Positions 32,996-43,263 are shown, counted from the stretch's first letter. The stretch: 64,000 nt of DNA from Bacteroidales bacterium (GCA_017459075.1 JAFUDQ010000011.1:1-64000); one strand, 5' to 3'. The notes: generated by a model from the letters alone, not told the origin. Made by a program: numbers and translations.

Positions 32996-35191
32996 TTAAT
33001 ACCAACATTTAGGTTCATTCCCCATGGTGAAAACAAGGGTGCCACCGGCGGTGATATCGGCAAACTCAATATAACCCTTGTCATAAGCAGCGCCGTTAAG
33101 GGTAACACTCTGGATATATTTGCCAGTACCCTCGCAAGAGATAGAGAATGTGCCACCGGCAACAGTTACATCCATCTTCTGGAAGCAAGGCAAGCCGAAC
33201 CAGAACTGCGTGCTGGCAGGCTCAACCTGGTAGAAGCCCATGGCAGAAAGAACATACCAAGCACTCATCTGACCCTCATCCTCATTACCGGCAAGACCAT
33301 TGTCATTATTGAAATACATCGTCTCATAAACCTCACGAACCCTGTCGGCAGCCTTTGCAGGAGCGCCAGCCATAGTGTAGAAGTAAATGATATGATGACT
33401 GGGCTCATTGCCATGAACATACTGACCGATAAGGCCGGAAATATCCGGGGATGCGTTCTCTCCCTCTATGATAGAAGGCTGGGCGAACAGGGTGTCAAGA
33501 CGCTCGACAAGCTTCTCCTTGCTGCCATAGAACTCAACAAGGCCGCCAAAATCCTGGGGAGCAAGCCAGGTGTACTGCCATGCGTTACCCTCCATGTAAT
33601 CCTGTTTGCGATGGTTGGAAAGAAGCGGCTGGAAAGGTGTGCGCCAGCTGCCATCGGACAGGCGTCCGCGTGCAAGAAGGGTCTCCTTATCCATATAGTT
33701 ACGGTAGGAGTGGCTGCGAGAGCGGTAGATCTCTTCATCAGCCTTGGCACCAAGGAAAGCAGCGGTATTCGCCACAGCACCATCGGCAATAGCATATTCC
33801 ATATCGTTGGCAACACTCTCATTGTAAAGGTCTGAAGGAATGAATCCGAACTTCTTACGGATGTTCTGGCCGCGGTCGTCAAGGGCGACGGAAGCCTTCA
33901 TCGCCTCAAAAGCCTCCTTTACATCAAAGCCCTTGTAGCCTTTTACAATGGCGTCGCCAAGGGCGATGACACCGGGATTTCCGGCCATGCACCAGTTTTC
34001 GCAGCCCCAAAGGTGCCATACCGGGAGCTGGCCGCACTCTTTGTAAATATGAAGCATCGTGTTGGCCATGTCGTCCGCCTTCTCAGGATGAATAATGTTC
34101 AAAAGCGGCATCTGGGCGCGGTAAGTGTCCCACAAAGAGAAAATCGTATAATTTGTGAAATCCCCGATATGAACCTCGCCGTCGGCGCCACGGTATTTGC
34201 CATCGACATCGCTGAAGGTAGCAGGATGAATCATGGTATGATAGAGGGCAGTGTAGAAGATGGTGCGGGCCTCAGGGTCCTCTCCGGACACCTTAACCTT
34301 GCCAAGCTCCTTCTCCCATGCAGCATCGGCAGCGGCAGCTGTGGCATCGAAATCCCAGCCGGGAAGCTCCGTGTCCATGTTATTCTGTGAGCCGTTAACG
34401 TCTACTGCAGAGATTCCAACCTTAACCAGAATCTGCTCGCCTTCTTCTACCTTTCCAAAATTAACCCTGGCGTAAAGAGGCAGCTCCTGGTCACCTTTCT
34501 TGATGTTTATAATCTCTACATTCTTAACATCCTTGTTGAAGGTTGCAGAGAAGAATACTTTCTGGTTCTGCGCCCAGCCGGTGGAATGGCGCCATCCGCT
34601 GATGGAATTTGTGCCCTCGTAGTAATTGAAACCGGTATCATAAGCCTTGTCCCAGCAGCCTCCGTTCTCAAGGTCAATGACGATGGCGGCATCTTCTGCG
34701 GCCGGGAAGGTGTAACGATGCATGCCGACGCGGTTGGTGGCAGTCATCTCTGCCTTGATGCCGTAGCGGGTAAGGGGAACGCTGTAATATCCGGGCTTCG
34801 TAACCTCCTGGGTGCGGTCTGCATAAGACCACAGGCCGGATTTCTGGTCATCTTCAGTTCCGCGGGCGTAAGTTACTTCACCAACGACAGGCATAAGGGT
34901 GACGTCAAAGAGGTCTCCGATTCCGGTTCCCTCAAGATGTGTATGGGAGAAGCCGATTACAGTAGAATCACTCTCATGGTAGCCGGAGCACCAATCCCAC
35001 TGCTGGGGGATGCTGGTAGGTCCAAGCTGAACCATTCCGAAGGGCACGTTTGCACCCACGAAAACGTGGCCGTGACCGCCGGAACCTATGCGAGTATTGA
35101 CATAACTTGTAAGGGGTTCATCGGCCTTGGGTGTGCTGCATGAGACAGTGACCAAGGCGGCGATAGCAATTGCTAAAAACTTGATTTTCAT
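32996..35191 (-). CDS. GH92 alpha-mannosidase lipoprotein
   Basis: A 731-aa family 92 enzyme. Signal peptide with lipobox LVTVSCS; N-terminal domain GSGGHGHVFVGANVPFGMVQ; catalytic domain with HIYKECGQLPVWHLWGCENW and the GH92 signature GNEDEGQMSAWYVLSAMGFY. GH92 enzymes are Ca2+-dependent exo-alpha-mannosidases; linkage specificity (1,2/1,3/1,6) cannot be told from sequence here. A second GH92 gene lies 4 nt upstream, so the two form an operon acting on mannose-rich glycans. Confidence 0.95.
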   Translation of the reverse strand: MKIKFLAIAIAALVTVSCSTPKADEPLTSYVNTRIGSGGHGHVFVGANVPFGMVQLGPTSIPQQWDWCSGYHESDSTVIGFSHTHLEGTGIGDLFDVTLMPVVGEVTYARGTEDDQKSGLWSYADRTQEVTKPGYYSVPLTRYGIKAEMTATNRVGMHRYTFPAAEDAAIVIDLENGGCWDKAYDTGFNYYEGTNSISGWRHSTGWAQNQKVFFSATFNKDVKNVEIINIKKGDQELPLYARVNFGKVEEGEQILVKVGISAVDVNGSQNNMDTELPGWDFDATAAAADAAWEKELGKVKVSGEDPEARTIFYTALYHTMIHPATFSDVDGKYRGADGEVHIGDFTNYTIFSLWDTYRAQMPLLNIIHPEKADDMANTMLHIYKECGQLPVWHLWGCENWCMAGNPGVIALGDAIVKGYKGFDVKEAFEAMKASVALDDRGQNIRKKFGFIPSDLYNESVANDMEYAIADGAVANTAAFLGAKADEEIYRSRSHSYRNYMDKETLLARGRLSDGSWRTPFQPLLSNHRKQDYMEGNAWQYTWLAPQDFGGLVEFYGSKEKLVERLDTLFAQPSIIEGENASPDISGLIGQYVHGNEPSHHIIYFYTMAGAPAKAADRVREVYETMYFNNDNGLAGNEDEGQMSAWYVLSAMGFYQVEPASTQFWFGLPCFQKMDVTVAGGTFSISCEGTGKYIQSVTLNGAAYDKGYIEFADITAGGTLVFTMGNEPKCWY

Positions 35192-35195
35192 ATAT

Positions 35196-37484
35196 TTACT
35201 TACATTTAAATTCTACTGTTCCGCTATTAACAAAAGCCTCGTGGCTAACCCTGTAGCCAACCTTCCTGCCTCCGGCGCGGATTGAAGAGATCCTGCGGCC
35301 GGCGGTCTTTGTAATGGTAAGCTTGTCCCTGCCGAAGCGGGCGGGGCAAAGGGTGATTTCCACTTTGTCAAAGGTGGGGGTTGTAAGGGTATACTCCGGA
35401 ACGCCGGGGCAATCAGGATAAAAGCCCATCATGGAGAATACGGCCCAGGCACTCATCGTACCGGTATCGTCATTGCCGGGAATGCCGTTAGGGGCGGTTG
35501 TATACCATTTTTCAAGCAGGGTGTCCACCACCTTTGCGGTGCGCCACTCCTGTCCGGGGAAATAACTGAAAAGGTAAGGATAGGCGATGTCCGGTTCATT
35601 TGCGGGGTCATACAAACCATCGTCAAACACCTTCTGGAGCTTTTTCACAAAAGCATTCTGGCCACCCATCAGCTTTGCATAACCCTTCACATCGTGGGGC
35701 ACATAGAAGGTGTAATTCCATGCTGAACCCTCGTGGAAGCCGACTGCGTTGCTGAAATCAGCCCCATCCTTCGGGTCAAACGGGGTTATGAATTTTCCGT
35801 CTTTGCCGATGGGTCTGAGTGCTCCGCTTTCTTTATCATAATAATGCCGATATCCTAAAGACCTGTTCCTGAATAGTTTGGCATCATCGGCCTTTCCAAG
35901 TGCCGATGCCAGCAGCGACAGGGCATTGTCTGCCACATAGTATTCCAGCGCATGGGAAACGGAGTTGTCTCCGGAGAAATCGGCAGCAAACCAGTTTACC
36001 GGAATGTAACCGCGGTCGTTGTAAGGGTCAACGTCCGGGCGCATAAGGTTATGTGCCCCTGGGGTGTTGGCGCTCTTAAGGAAGGCCTCGTAAGCCGTCT
36101 CTACATCAAAATCTCGGAGGCCCTTAAGGAAAGAATCGGTTATGACGCAAATGGAAGGGTCGCCCTCCATGGTGAAGGTTTCACGGCCGAAGAGTTCCCA
36201 CTTAGGCATCCAGCCCCATTCTTTGTACATGTCTACCATGGAGCGGAGCATGTCTTCCTGACGCTCCGGGTAAACCAGCGTAAGCAGCTGATGCACATTG
36301 CGATAGGTATCCCATAGGGAGAATACGCTGTACCTGTTGCGGCCCTTTTCAACGCATCCTGTGCCGCGGTTTTCCATGAGGGGATACTCACCGTTAACGT
36401 CGCTCAGTACTGAGGGGTGTATAAGTGCGTGATACAAAGCAGTATAGAAGACCTGCTTCTGAGTTTCAGTGCCTCCGGTCACCTTGATGCGGCCCAAATC
36501 CTGCTCCCAGGTGTTATGGGCATCGGCGCAGACTTTTGCAAAGTCAAAGCCGCTCTGCTCCGCATCCAGGTTGGCACGGGCGTTTTCGCAGCTGACGAAG
36601 GACACTCCCATCTGCACCTGAATCTGTTCGCCCGCGGCAACATCGTCATAAGAAAACCAGTAACCAATCTGGTCTCCGGCAATCTCGCGACCGTATTTTG
36701 TATAAAGCTTGTATTTGCCGGCATCGGCATCCCAGGCAGCCTCAGCCGTCATGGGACGCTGTTTTTTCCAGAAGCCCTGGGCCGATGGTGCCTTGCTTAC
36801 CCGCATTACAAAGTAGATGGGGAAGACGGCCTGGCTGTTGTAGCAGAAGGTGCCGGCAAAGCGCATGCCTTCAATCTCTGTGTCACTGACGCGGCGCACT
36901 GTGGCTCCGGTTTCGTTGGTAAGACCCTCCCCCAGATTCAGCAGGATGTTGGCCTTGCCGGCCGGGAAGGTATATCTCTCGATGGAGCTTCTTAATGTTG
37001 CCGTGGCCTCTGCCTTGATACCGTAGGCGCTAAGGTCAAGGCTGTAATAGCCGGGCTGTGCCTTCTCGTTAACGTATTCGCTGCCATAGGCATGGTAGTC
37101 TACCTGAAGGTCCCCGGTAGTGGGCATGGTAAGAAGCGCTCCGGCGTCAGGGCAGCCTACACCGCTTAGGTTTACGTGCGAGAAACCCGTAAAGAACTTG
37201 TTTTCAAATACATACGGGGTGCTCCACCAGCGGCTGTCCTTGTCCCAGGTGTTAAGGTCCGAGCCCATTACGTTAAAGGGGCTCACGCTCATCATTCCGC
37301 CGGGAACCACGGCTCCTGGGTTACAGGCGCCAAAGTTGGTGGTGCCCACGAAGGGTTGTACATAGCTTGTAAGCGAAGGCTCGTTTCCAGTTGTTAAGGA
37401 CGGCTCGCCACTGCCGGCAAAGGCCAGACTTCCGAGTCCAAAAAGTGTGGTCAGGGCCACTATAGTTGAAACAACTAATTTCAT
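35196..37484 (-). CDS. GH92 alpha-mannosidase, secreted
   Basis: A 762-aa family 92 enzyme, clearly diverged from its neighbour. Signal peptide VVSTIVALTTLFGLGSLAFA; near the mature N-terminus EPSLTTGNEPSLT is a short direct duplication. Signatures MYKEWGWMPKWELFGRETF and GNDDTGTMSAWAVFSMMGFY are present. Different active-site surroundings suggest a different linkage preference from the second GH92. Promoter TATATTTG (minus strand, 37505-37512) precedes it; it is first in the GH92-GH92 pair. Confidence 0.95.
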   Translation of the reverse strand: MKLVVSTIVALTTLFGLGSLAFAGSGEPSLTTGNEPSLTSYVQPFVGTTNFGACNPGAVVPGGMMSVSPFNVMGSDLNTWDKDSRWWSTPYVFENKFFTGFSHVNLSGVGCPDAGALLTMPTTGDLQVDYHAYGSEYVNEKAQPGYYSLDLSAYGIKAEATATLRSSIERYTFPAGKANILLNLGEGLTNETGATVRRVSDTEIEGMRFAGTFCYNSQAVFPIYFVMRVSKAPSAQGFWKKQRPMTAEAAWDADAGKYKLYTKYGREIAGDQIGYWFSYDDVAAGEQIQVQMGVSFVSCENARANLDAEQSGFDFAKVCADAHNTWEQDLGRIKVTGGTETQKQVFYTALYHALIHPSVLSDVNGEYPLMENRGTGCVEKGRNRYSVFSLWDTYRNVHQLLTLVYPERQEDMLRSMVDMYKEWGWMPKWELFGRETFTMEGDPSICVITDSFLKGLRDFDVETAYEAFLKSANTPGAHNLMRPDVDPYNDRGYIPVNWFAADFSGDNSVSHALEYYVADNALSLLASALGKADDAKLFRNRSLGYRHYYDKESGALRPIGKDGKFITPFDPKDGADFSNAVGFHEGSAWNYTFYVPHDVKGYAKLMGGQNAFVKKLQKVFDDGLYDPANEPDIAYPYLFSYFPGQEWRTAKVVDTLLEKWYTTAPNGIPGNDDTGTMSAWAVFSMMGFYPDCPGVPEYTLTTPTFDKVEITLCPARFGRDKLTITKTAGRRISSIRAGGRKVGYRVSHEAFVNSGTVEFKCK

Positions 37485-37504
37485 ACAGTTAATGTGTTAT
37501 CGTA

Positions 37505-37581
37505 CAAATATAGCTATTATCCGTGTTTTCTGCAAAAGAATCGTAGCCCGGCGCAGAGTAACAGAAAAAAGCGTATATTTG
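37505..37581. promoter_or_regulatory. divergent promoter region GH92/GH130
   Basis: TATATTTG on the minus strand (37505-37512) for GH92 and TATATTTG on the plus strand (37574-37581) for GH130, 31 bp before its chosen start. Confidence 0.6.
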
Positions 37582-37612
37582 CAGACTGAAATTGAAAGTC
37601 TTTGTACAGAAT

Positions 37613-38611
37613 ATGAAAAATTTGGAAATAATTGGCCAGCCCCTTCCCAACATTCCCTGGGAAGAAAGGCCCGAAGGATGCAAGGCACCCGTATGGCGTT
37701 ACAGCGCAAATCCAGTAATCCCCAGAAACCTTCTGCCGGACAGCAACAGCATCTTCAACTCTGCAGTAGTGCCCTTTGAAGGCGCATTCGCAGGCGTATT
37801 CCGCTGCGACGACAAAAACCGCCGCATGACCCTTCATGCAGGTTTTTCAAAGGACGGCATCCACTGGGACATCAATCCTGAGACCATTAAATTCGACTGC
37901 GATATCCCTGAGGTGGCAGAATGGGTTTACGGTTATGACCCCCGCGTGGTTAAAATTGAAGACAAATACTATGTTACCTGGTGCAACGGCTATCACGGCC
38001 CCACCATTGGCGTAGCTTGGACAACTGATTTCAAGACCTTCCACCAGACAGAAAATGCCTTCCTGCCTTACAACCGCAACGGCGTGATGTTCCCCCGCAA
38101 GATTGACGGCAAGTTTGCGATGCTTTCAAGGCCTTCCGATACCGGCCACACCGCTTTCGGTGACATTTTCTATTCAGAGAGCCCGGACCTTGAGTACTGG
38201 GGTCACCATCGTCACGTAATGGCTCCGGCTCCCTTCGAGGTTAGTGCCTGGCAGTGCATGAAGATTGGCGCCGGCCCTGTTCCTATTGAAACTTCTGAAG
38301 GCTGGCTCCTCATTTATCACGGAGTGCTCCGCTCTTGCAACGGCTATGTTTACGCCTTCGGCAGCGCTCTTCTTGACCGTGAGAAGCCCTGGAAGGTAAT
38401 CGCCCGTAGCGGCCAGTACCTCATTACTCCCGAGACTTTATACGAGCTTGTTGGCGATGTACCCAGCGTTTGTTTCCCTTGCGCCAACCTTTATGACCCC
38501 GAGACCGGCCGCATAGCCATTTATTACGGCTGCGCCGATACCGTTACCGGCCTTGCCTTCGGCTACATCCAGGACATCATCGACTTCACAAAACGCACCA
38601 ACATCCTGTAG
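37613..38611 (+). CDS. GH130 beta-mannoside phosphorylase/glycosidase
   Basis: A 332-aa cytoplasm-type protein without signal peptide. [40 protein letters not shown] and [10 protein letters not shown] are typical of the five-bladed GH130 fold. Start chosen at ATG 37613 ([13 protein letters not shown] matches the family); an ATG seven codons earlier is also possible. Many GH130 enzymes phosphorolyse beta-1,4-mannosyl-GlcNAc or -Glc to mannose-1-phosphate. With GH92 and GH33 next to it, the core Man-GlcNAc of N-glycans is the likely substrate. Confidence 0.9.
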   Translation: MKNLEIIGQPLPNIPWEERPEGCKAPVWRYSANPVIPRNLLPDSNSIFNSAVVPFEGAFAGVFRCDDKNRRMTLHAGFSKDGIHWDINPETIKFDCDIPEVAEWVYGYDPRVVKIEDKYYVTWCNGYHGPTIGVAWTTDFKTFHQTENAFLPYNRNGVMFPRKIDGKFAMLSRPSDTGHTAFGDIFYSESPDLEYWGHHRHVMAPAPFEVSAWQCMKIGAGPVPIETSEGWLLIYHGVLRSCNGYVYAFGSALLDREKPWKVIARSGQYLITPETLYELVGDVPSVCFPCANLYDPETGRIAIYYGCADTVTGLAFGYIQDIIDFTKRTNIL

Positions 38612-38658
38612 CCGTGGCCGTGGCGGAATAAACCACTTTTTTCAGGACGGGACATGCA

Positions 38659-38768
38659 GCGTTTTTCGTAAGTTGCTGAATAACAGTATTTTAACTAAAA
38701 GCCTGGTACGAGATTTCGTACCAGGCTTTTGCGTAAGTAATTGTAGATTAAACGTTTACGAAAAACGC
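38659..38768. repeat. 110-bp terminal-inverted-repeat element, copy 1
   Basis: Ends GCGTTTTTCGTAA and its exact complement (13-bp TIR). The centre (38697-38730) is a 15-bp stem AAAAGCCTGGTACGA-GATT-TCGTACCAGGCTTTT with T-rich flanks, a good bidirectional terminator. It lies between convergent GH130 and gpmI. The reverse-complement copy is at 43124-43233, also 110 bp. Confidence 0.9.
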
Positions 38769-38788
38769 AGTCTATCCACGGCAAATCA

Positions 38789-40312
38789 CTAGATCAGCGG
38801 CTCGGCGTCCATAGCGGCGGGCTGAGGGATGCCCATGAGCTTAAGGATTGTAGGAGCTACGTTGCAAAGAGCTCCGTCCTTGACGGTCTTAACCGCATCG
38901 CCGGCATTGATGACAACGAACTGAACAGTGTTCAGTGAATGGGCGGTGTTCGGGGAACCATCGGCATTAACTTCAAAGTCTGCATTGCCGTGGTCTGCGG
39001 TAAGAAGCACTACATAGTCCTTGGCAATAGCCTCCTCAACCACGCGGCCGACCAGTTTGTCTATGCAGGCAACTGTCTGTGTAACAGCGGTATAAACACC
39101 GGTATGGCCAACCATATCGCCATTGGCAAAGTTAAGGATGATAAGGTCTTCCTTCTCACTGCGGATAGCGTCGATAAGCTTCTCTGCAACCTCCGGGGCG
39201 CTCATCTGCGGCAGAAGGTCGTAGGTAGGAACCTTGGGGGAATTCACCAGGATACGGTCCTCGTTCTCGAAAACAGTCTCGCGGCCGCCGTTAAAGAAGA
39301 ACGTCACGTGAGCGTACTTCTCTGTCTCTGCAATACGCAGCTGGTGCTTTCCGGCTTTGGAAACAGTCTCTCCAAGGGTATCGGCAACAAGCTCCTTGTC
39401 AAAGAGAATGTGAACACCGGTGAAGGAAGCATCGTAAGGAGTAAGGCAGCAGTAGTACAGCGGAATAGTGTGCATACCCTCTTCCGGCATATCCTTCTGG
39501 GTGAGCACGGTGGTGAGCTCGCGAGCGCGGTCGTTGCGGAAGTTGTAGAAGATGATGGCATCGCCCTCCTCTATCTTGGCAAGCGGAGCGCCGGCGGCAT
39601 CGGTAATGACGATAGGCTTGATGAACTCGTCGGTGACATCGGCGTCATAGCTGGCCTGGATGCCCTCTGTAGCAGAAGTGAAAGCAGCGCCCTTACCCTC
39701 TACCAGAAGGTCATAAGCCTCTTTTACACGGTTCCAGCGTTTGTCGCGGTCCATGGCATAGAAACGGCCGCAAACGGAAGCCACCTTGCCGGTAGTCTGG
39801 GCCATCTTGGCCTCAAGCTCCTCTACAAAGCCCTTTCCGCTGCGGGGGTCTGTGTCGCGTCCGTCCATGAAAGCATGAACGAACACTTTGTCCAGTCCCT
39901 GCTCTGCGGCAACGCTAAGAAACTCGTAAACATGGTCAAGTGAGCTGTGAACGCCGCCATGGGAAGTAAGGCCCATGAGGTGAAGCTTCCTGCCGGACTG
40001 CTTTACATAGTCAAAAGCAGCCTTTATCTCCTTGTTTTCCAAGAGTTTATGCTCACGGCAGGCGATGTTGATTTTTACAAGGTCCTGATAAACTACGCGG
40101 CCGGCGCCAAGGTTCATGTGACCAACCTCTGAGTTGCCCATCTGGCCGTCAGGAAGTCCTACATACTCTCCGCAGGCCTGAAGATGACCGAAGGGATATT
40201 TAGCCCTGAGGGCGTCGATATTAGGGGTGCCCTGGGTCCAGATTGCATTGGAATAGTCGTGGCGGCCTTCACCCCAACCGTCCAAAATCATAAGAAGTAC
40301 TTTTCTATTCAT
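38789..40312 (-). CDS. gpmI: 2,3-bisphosphoglycerate-independent phosphoglycerate mutase
   Basis: A 507-aa enzyme of normal length. MILDGWGEG binds metal, [16 protein letters not shown] contains the phosphorylated Ser, [12 protein letters not shown] is the substrate loop and [10 protein letters not shown] is the metal-binding C-terminal motif. It converts 3- to 2-phosphoglycerate in glycolysis with Mn2+. Divergent from rnr; its -7 box TAACTTTG lies at 40383-40390. Confidence 0.97.
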   Translation of the reverse strand: MNRKVLLMILDGWGEGRHDYSNAIWTQGTPNIDALRAKYPFGHLQACGEYVGLPDGQMGNSEVGHMNLGAGRVVYQDLVKINIACREHKLLENKEIKAAFDYVKQSGRKLHLMGLTSHGGVHSSLDHVYEFLSVAAEQGLDKVFVHAFMDGRDTDPRSGKGFVEELEAKMAQTTGKVASVCGRFYAMDRDKRWNRVKEAYDLLVEGKGAAFTSATEGIQASYDADVTDEFIKPIVITDAAGAPLAKIEEGDAIIFYNFRNDRARELTTVLTQKDMPEEGMHTIPLYYCCLTPYDASFTGVHILFDKELVADTLGETVSKAGKHQLRIAETEKYAHVTFFFNGGRETVFENEDRILVNSPKVPTYDLLPQMSAPEVAEKLIDAIRSEKEDLIILNFANGDMVGHTGVYTAVTQTVACIDKLVGRVVEEAIAKDYVVLLTADHGNADFEVNADGSPNTAHSLNTVQFVVINAGDAVKTVKDGALCNVAPTILKLMGIPQPAAMDAEPLI

Positions 40313-40343
40313 GGTTTTATCTGATTATTCAATTGAATTTTCT

Positions 40344-40390
40344 TATTTTTGCAGTGTAAATACTTTGCAGTATTACAACCTGCAAAGTTA
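40344..40390. promoter_or_regulatory. divergent gpmI/rnr promoter region with inverted repeat
   Basis: TATTTTTG on the plus strand (40344-40351) for rnr and TAACTTTG on the minus strand (40383-40390) for gpmI. A 9-bp inverted repeat ACTTTGCAG-(9 nt)-CTGCAAAGT (40362-40388) overlaps the gpmI box and may be an operator. Confidence 0.5.
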
Positions 40391-40412
40391 ATCATTTTTA
40401 AGAAGATATACT

Positions 40413-42476
40413 ATGAGTAGAAAGACGAAAAGCGGAAAACAAGGAAAGAACGGAAATTTCAATCGTGAAAAAAATCACAGAAAAGTAAAGGGAACAGAAT
40501 ATGAGGGCATCGGCCAGATGACAAGGGACGGAAGTCTTTTTGTCAAGGTTGACGGCCTGGAAGAAGATATTTACGTGCGTCCGCAGAAGACCAGGGGCGC
40601 CCTTAACGGAGATTTGGTGCGACTGGTTGCAAAGCCGTCAAAGAAACTCCCCGGCGGCAAGCCGGAGGGCGAGGTGCTGGAGATTCTGGAGCGCAGCAAG
40701 AAGCCTTTTGTGGGCGTTCTGCACCGCATGGGAGCAAAAGCCTGGGTGCTTATGCAAAGTAAATCAATGCCTTACGACATTGAACTGGACACCGCAGTGC
40801 TGGCTTCTGAGGCCCAGTCCGGATATAAGGTTGCGGCCGTTGTGGACGACTGGCCCCGCGGCAGCGAATATCCCCGAGGCCACGTGGTAGACATCCTTGG
40901 AGAGATGGGCAAGAACGACACCGAGATGCATGCCATCCTTGCGGAATACGGCCTTCCCTACAAATTTGATAAAGAGGTTGCCGATGCTGCCGATGCAATT
41001 TCGGAAACCATCGGACCGGAAGAAATGAAAGGCCGCAAAGATTTCAGGAAGACGCTCACCTTCACCATCGACCCTGCGGATGCAAAAGATTTTGACGATG
41101 CGCTGTCGTTCGTGCGCCTGAGTAACGGCAACTACGAAATTGGCGTGCATATTGCCGATGTCTCTTATTACGTCCGCCCCGGTGATTTGGTGGACAAAGA
41201 GGCCCAGGAGCGCGGAACATCCGTTTACCTTGTAGACAGGACTGTGCCGATGCTGCCGGAAAAACTTTCCAACAAGCTCTGCTCCCTGCGCCCGGGAGAG
41301 GACAAACTCACATTCTCTGTAGTTTTTGAGATTACCCCGAAAGGCAAGGTCGCGGGTACCTGGATTGGCCGGACCGCTATTAATTCAGACTACAGGTTTG
41401 ACTACGAGACCGCCCAGAAGATTATAGAAGAAGGCAAGGCCAAACGTGATATTGACGATGCAATCCTGACTATCTGGAGCCTGGCTTCCATTTTCAGGAA
41501 CAAGAGGTTCAAGGCCGGTGCAATAAGCTTTGAAAGACCTGAAATGAAGGTAGAATGTGATGCTGAGGGCCGCCCGGTGGCCGTTTCGCAGCACATTTCA
41601 AAGGAGGCCAACTGGCTTATAGAGGAGTTTATGCTGCTGGCTAACCGCACAGTGGCCGAGTGGGTGTCCACCGGTGGAAAAATGGACGGAAAGGAGCGCA
41701 AGAACGCGAAGACCTTTGTTTACCGCGTACACGACACACCCAATCTTGAAAAGCTCGGCACCCTTGGCAAATTCGCCGGACACTTCGGTTACAAGACCAG
41801 TTTTGACGGCGCTGCCGATGACCGAAAAATAGCGCATAAACTTAACGACCTCCTGGAAGAGGCCAAGGACAAGCCGGAGTTCTATCCCTTGGAAATGATA
41901 GCACTCCGCTCAATGGCAAAGGCCTCTTACAGCACGGACAACATCGGCCATTATGGGCTGGCTTTCAATTTCTACACGCATTTCACCTCTCCTATCCGCC
42001 GGTATCCTGACCTTATGGTTCACCGCCTGCTGGCCCGCTATCTGGACGATGGTGCATCGGCCGACAAGAATTATTTTGAAGGCCAGTGCGTCCATGCCTC
42101 CGAGCGTGAGGTGATTGCTGCCAATGCCGAGCGTGACAGCATCAAGTACAAGCTTGTTGAGTACATGCAGGACAAGATTGGAGAGGAGTACGAGGGCCAT
42201 ATCTCCGGCCTTACGGAATGGGGCATGTATGTAGAAACCGAGCCTGAAAAGGTAGAGGGCATGGTTCCCCTGCGCTCAATTAGGAGTGATTTTTACGATT
42301 TTGACGAGGAGCGTTACCTTATCCGCGGCAAGCGTACGCGCCAGGTTTACCGCCTTGGAGACACTGTTCGCATAAAAGTCAAAGCCACCAACCTTGAGCA
42401 GCGTCTTTTGGACTATGAGCTGGTGGAAAACCTCGCTCCAAAGCCTTCAAAACCCTTCAGGAGTCGCAAGAAATAG
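40413..42476 (+). CDS. rnr: ribonuclease R
   Basis: A 687-aa exoribonuclease. A lysine-rich N-terminal tail is followed by cold-shock-type OB domains. The RNB domain has FTIDPADAKDFDDALSF, which carries the four catalytic Asp residues, and HFTSPIRRYPDLMVHR. A C-terminal S1 domain follows (YEGHISGLTEWGMYVETEPE). RNase R degrades structured RNA 3' to 5' without a helicase and takes part in rRNA quality control. Length is in the lower normal range. Confidence 0.96.
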   Translation: MSRKTKSGKQGKNGNFNREKNHRKVKGTEYEGIGQMTRDGSLFVKVDGLEEDIYVRPQKTRGALNGDLVRLVAKPSKKLPGGKPEGEVLEILERSKKPFVGVLHRMGAKAWVLMQSKSMPYDIELDTAVLASEAQSGYKVAAVVDDWPRGSEYPRGHVVDILGEMGKNDTEMHAILAEYGLPYKFDKEVADAADAISETIGPEEMKGRKDFRKTLTFTIDPADAKDFDDALSFVRLSNGNYEIGVHIADVSYYVRPGDLVDKEAQERGTSVYLVDRTVPMLPEKLSNKLCSLRPGEDKLTFSVVFEITPKGKVAGTWIGRTAINSDYRFDYETAQKIIEEGKAKRDIDDAILTIWSLASIFRNKRFKAGAISFERPEMKVECDAEGRPVAVSQHISKEANWLIEEFMLLANRTVAEWVSTGGKMDGKERKNAKTFVYRVHDTPNLEKLGTLGKFAGHFGYKTSFDGAADDRKIAHKLNDLLEEAKDKPEFYPLEMIALRSMAKASYSTDNIGHYGLAFNFYTHFTSPIRRYPDLMVHRLLARYLDDGASADKNYFEGQCVHASEREVIAANAERDSIKYKLVEYMQDKIGEEYEGHISGLTEWGMYVETEPEKVEGMVPLRSIRSDFYDFDEERYLIRGKRTRQVYRLGDTVRIKVKATNLEQRLLDYELVENLAPKPSKPFRSRKK

Positions 42477-42518
42477 GGATTCCGGGGTTCATTTCTTGTA
42501 TAGCAAAGAAATAGTTTG

Positions 42519-42526
42519 TAATTTTG
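42519..42526 (+). promoter_or_regulatory. -7 box TAATTTTG of the outer-membrane barrel gene
   Basis: A perfect TAnnTTTG match 24 bp before the start, with TTG about 20 bp upstream. Confidence 0.55.
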
Positions 42527-42550
42527 CCTTAAATCTTAAACACTATAACA

Positions 42551-43117
42551 ATGAAAAAAGTATTAGCAGTTATTTTCGCAGTAGTACTCTTTAGCGGAGT
42601 ATCATCTTTTGCTCAGGAGAAATCTCCTTGGTCTGTAAATGCAGGTTATCTTAACTCAACAATCTCTGTTTCTCAAAGTGGTGTTTCTGCAAGTATAGAC
42701 TTTAACGGTTTCTTTGCAGGAGTTGCCTATGACATTCCCCTTAATGTAGAGAACAATGCCATTCAGTTAGGTGCATACTGGGATTTCAAAACGGCAAAGG
42801 CTGGTGGCCAAAGCTCTTCTGTACATTTTCTGAGGATTCCTGTTCATTACAAGTATTCAACACCTTTGAACGAGACTGTTTCCCTGTTCATTTCTGCCGG
42901 TCCAAGCATCAACGTAGGTCTTTTCGGAGAGGATGAGCCCTTCGAAGACGGCGGACTCAAGAGAGTGAATGTTCAGATTGGCGCTGCAGCCGGTTTGGAA
43001 TTCAACAACCGCTTCTTCATTAAGCTTGGTTACGATTACGGCGTAACCAAAGGAATGGATTTGGATGTAACCAACAGAATCAACGCCTTCCAGATTGGCG
43101 TAGGCCTCTGCTTCTAA
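42551..43117 (+). CDS. small outer-membrane beta-barrel protein
   Basis: A 188-aa secreted protein with signal peptide VIFAVVLFSGVSSFAQ. Alternating hydrophobic strands follow (INVGLFGE, RFFIKLGYDYGVT), and the end IGVGLCF finishes in Phe, the usual mark of an outer-membrane barrel (about eight strands). It belongs to the broad outer-membrane-beta-barrel/porin family. Substrate and function cannot be told. Confidence 0.85.
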   Translation: MKKVLAVIFAVVLFSGVSSFAQEKSPWSVNAGYLNSTISVSQSGVSASIDFNGFFAGVAYDIPLNVENNAIQLGAYWDFKTAKAGGQSSSVHFLRIPVHYKYSTPLNETVSLFISAGPSINVGLFGEDEPFEDGGLKRVNVQIGAAAGLEFNNRFFIKLGYDYGVTKGMDLDVTNRINAFQIGVGLCF

Positions 43118-43123
43118 AAAGTT

Positions 43124-43233
43124 GCGTTTTTCATAAACGTTTAATCTACAACAATTTACGCAAAAGCCTGGTACAAGATTTTGTACCAGGCTTTTAGCTT
43201 AAAAGCTGTTATTCAGCAACTTACGAAAAACGC
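43124..43233. repeat. 110-bp terminal-inverted-repeat element, copy 2 (inverted)
   Basis: Same length and order as the copy at 38659-38768 when reverse-complemented. The hairpin (43162-43195) keeps a 15-bp stem, but one G:C pair of copy 1 is A:T here (CGA/TCG versus CAA/TTG), a compensatory change. It lies between the convergent barrel and S41 protease genes. Confidence 0.9.
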
Positions 43234-43263
43234 TGCAAGTGCCGCCGTCTTGTATTCAGTGGC

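Noticed and set aside
38939..39943. 334-aa plus-strand open frame opposite gpmI
   Set aside because: Antisense to a normal-length gpmI; repetitive composition reflects the codon bias of the real gene.
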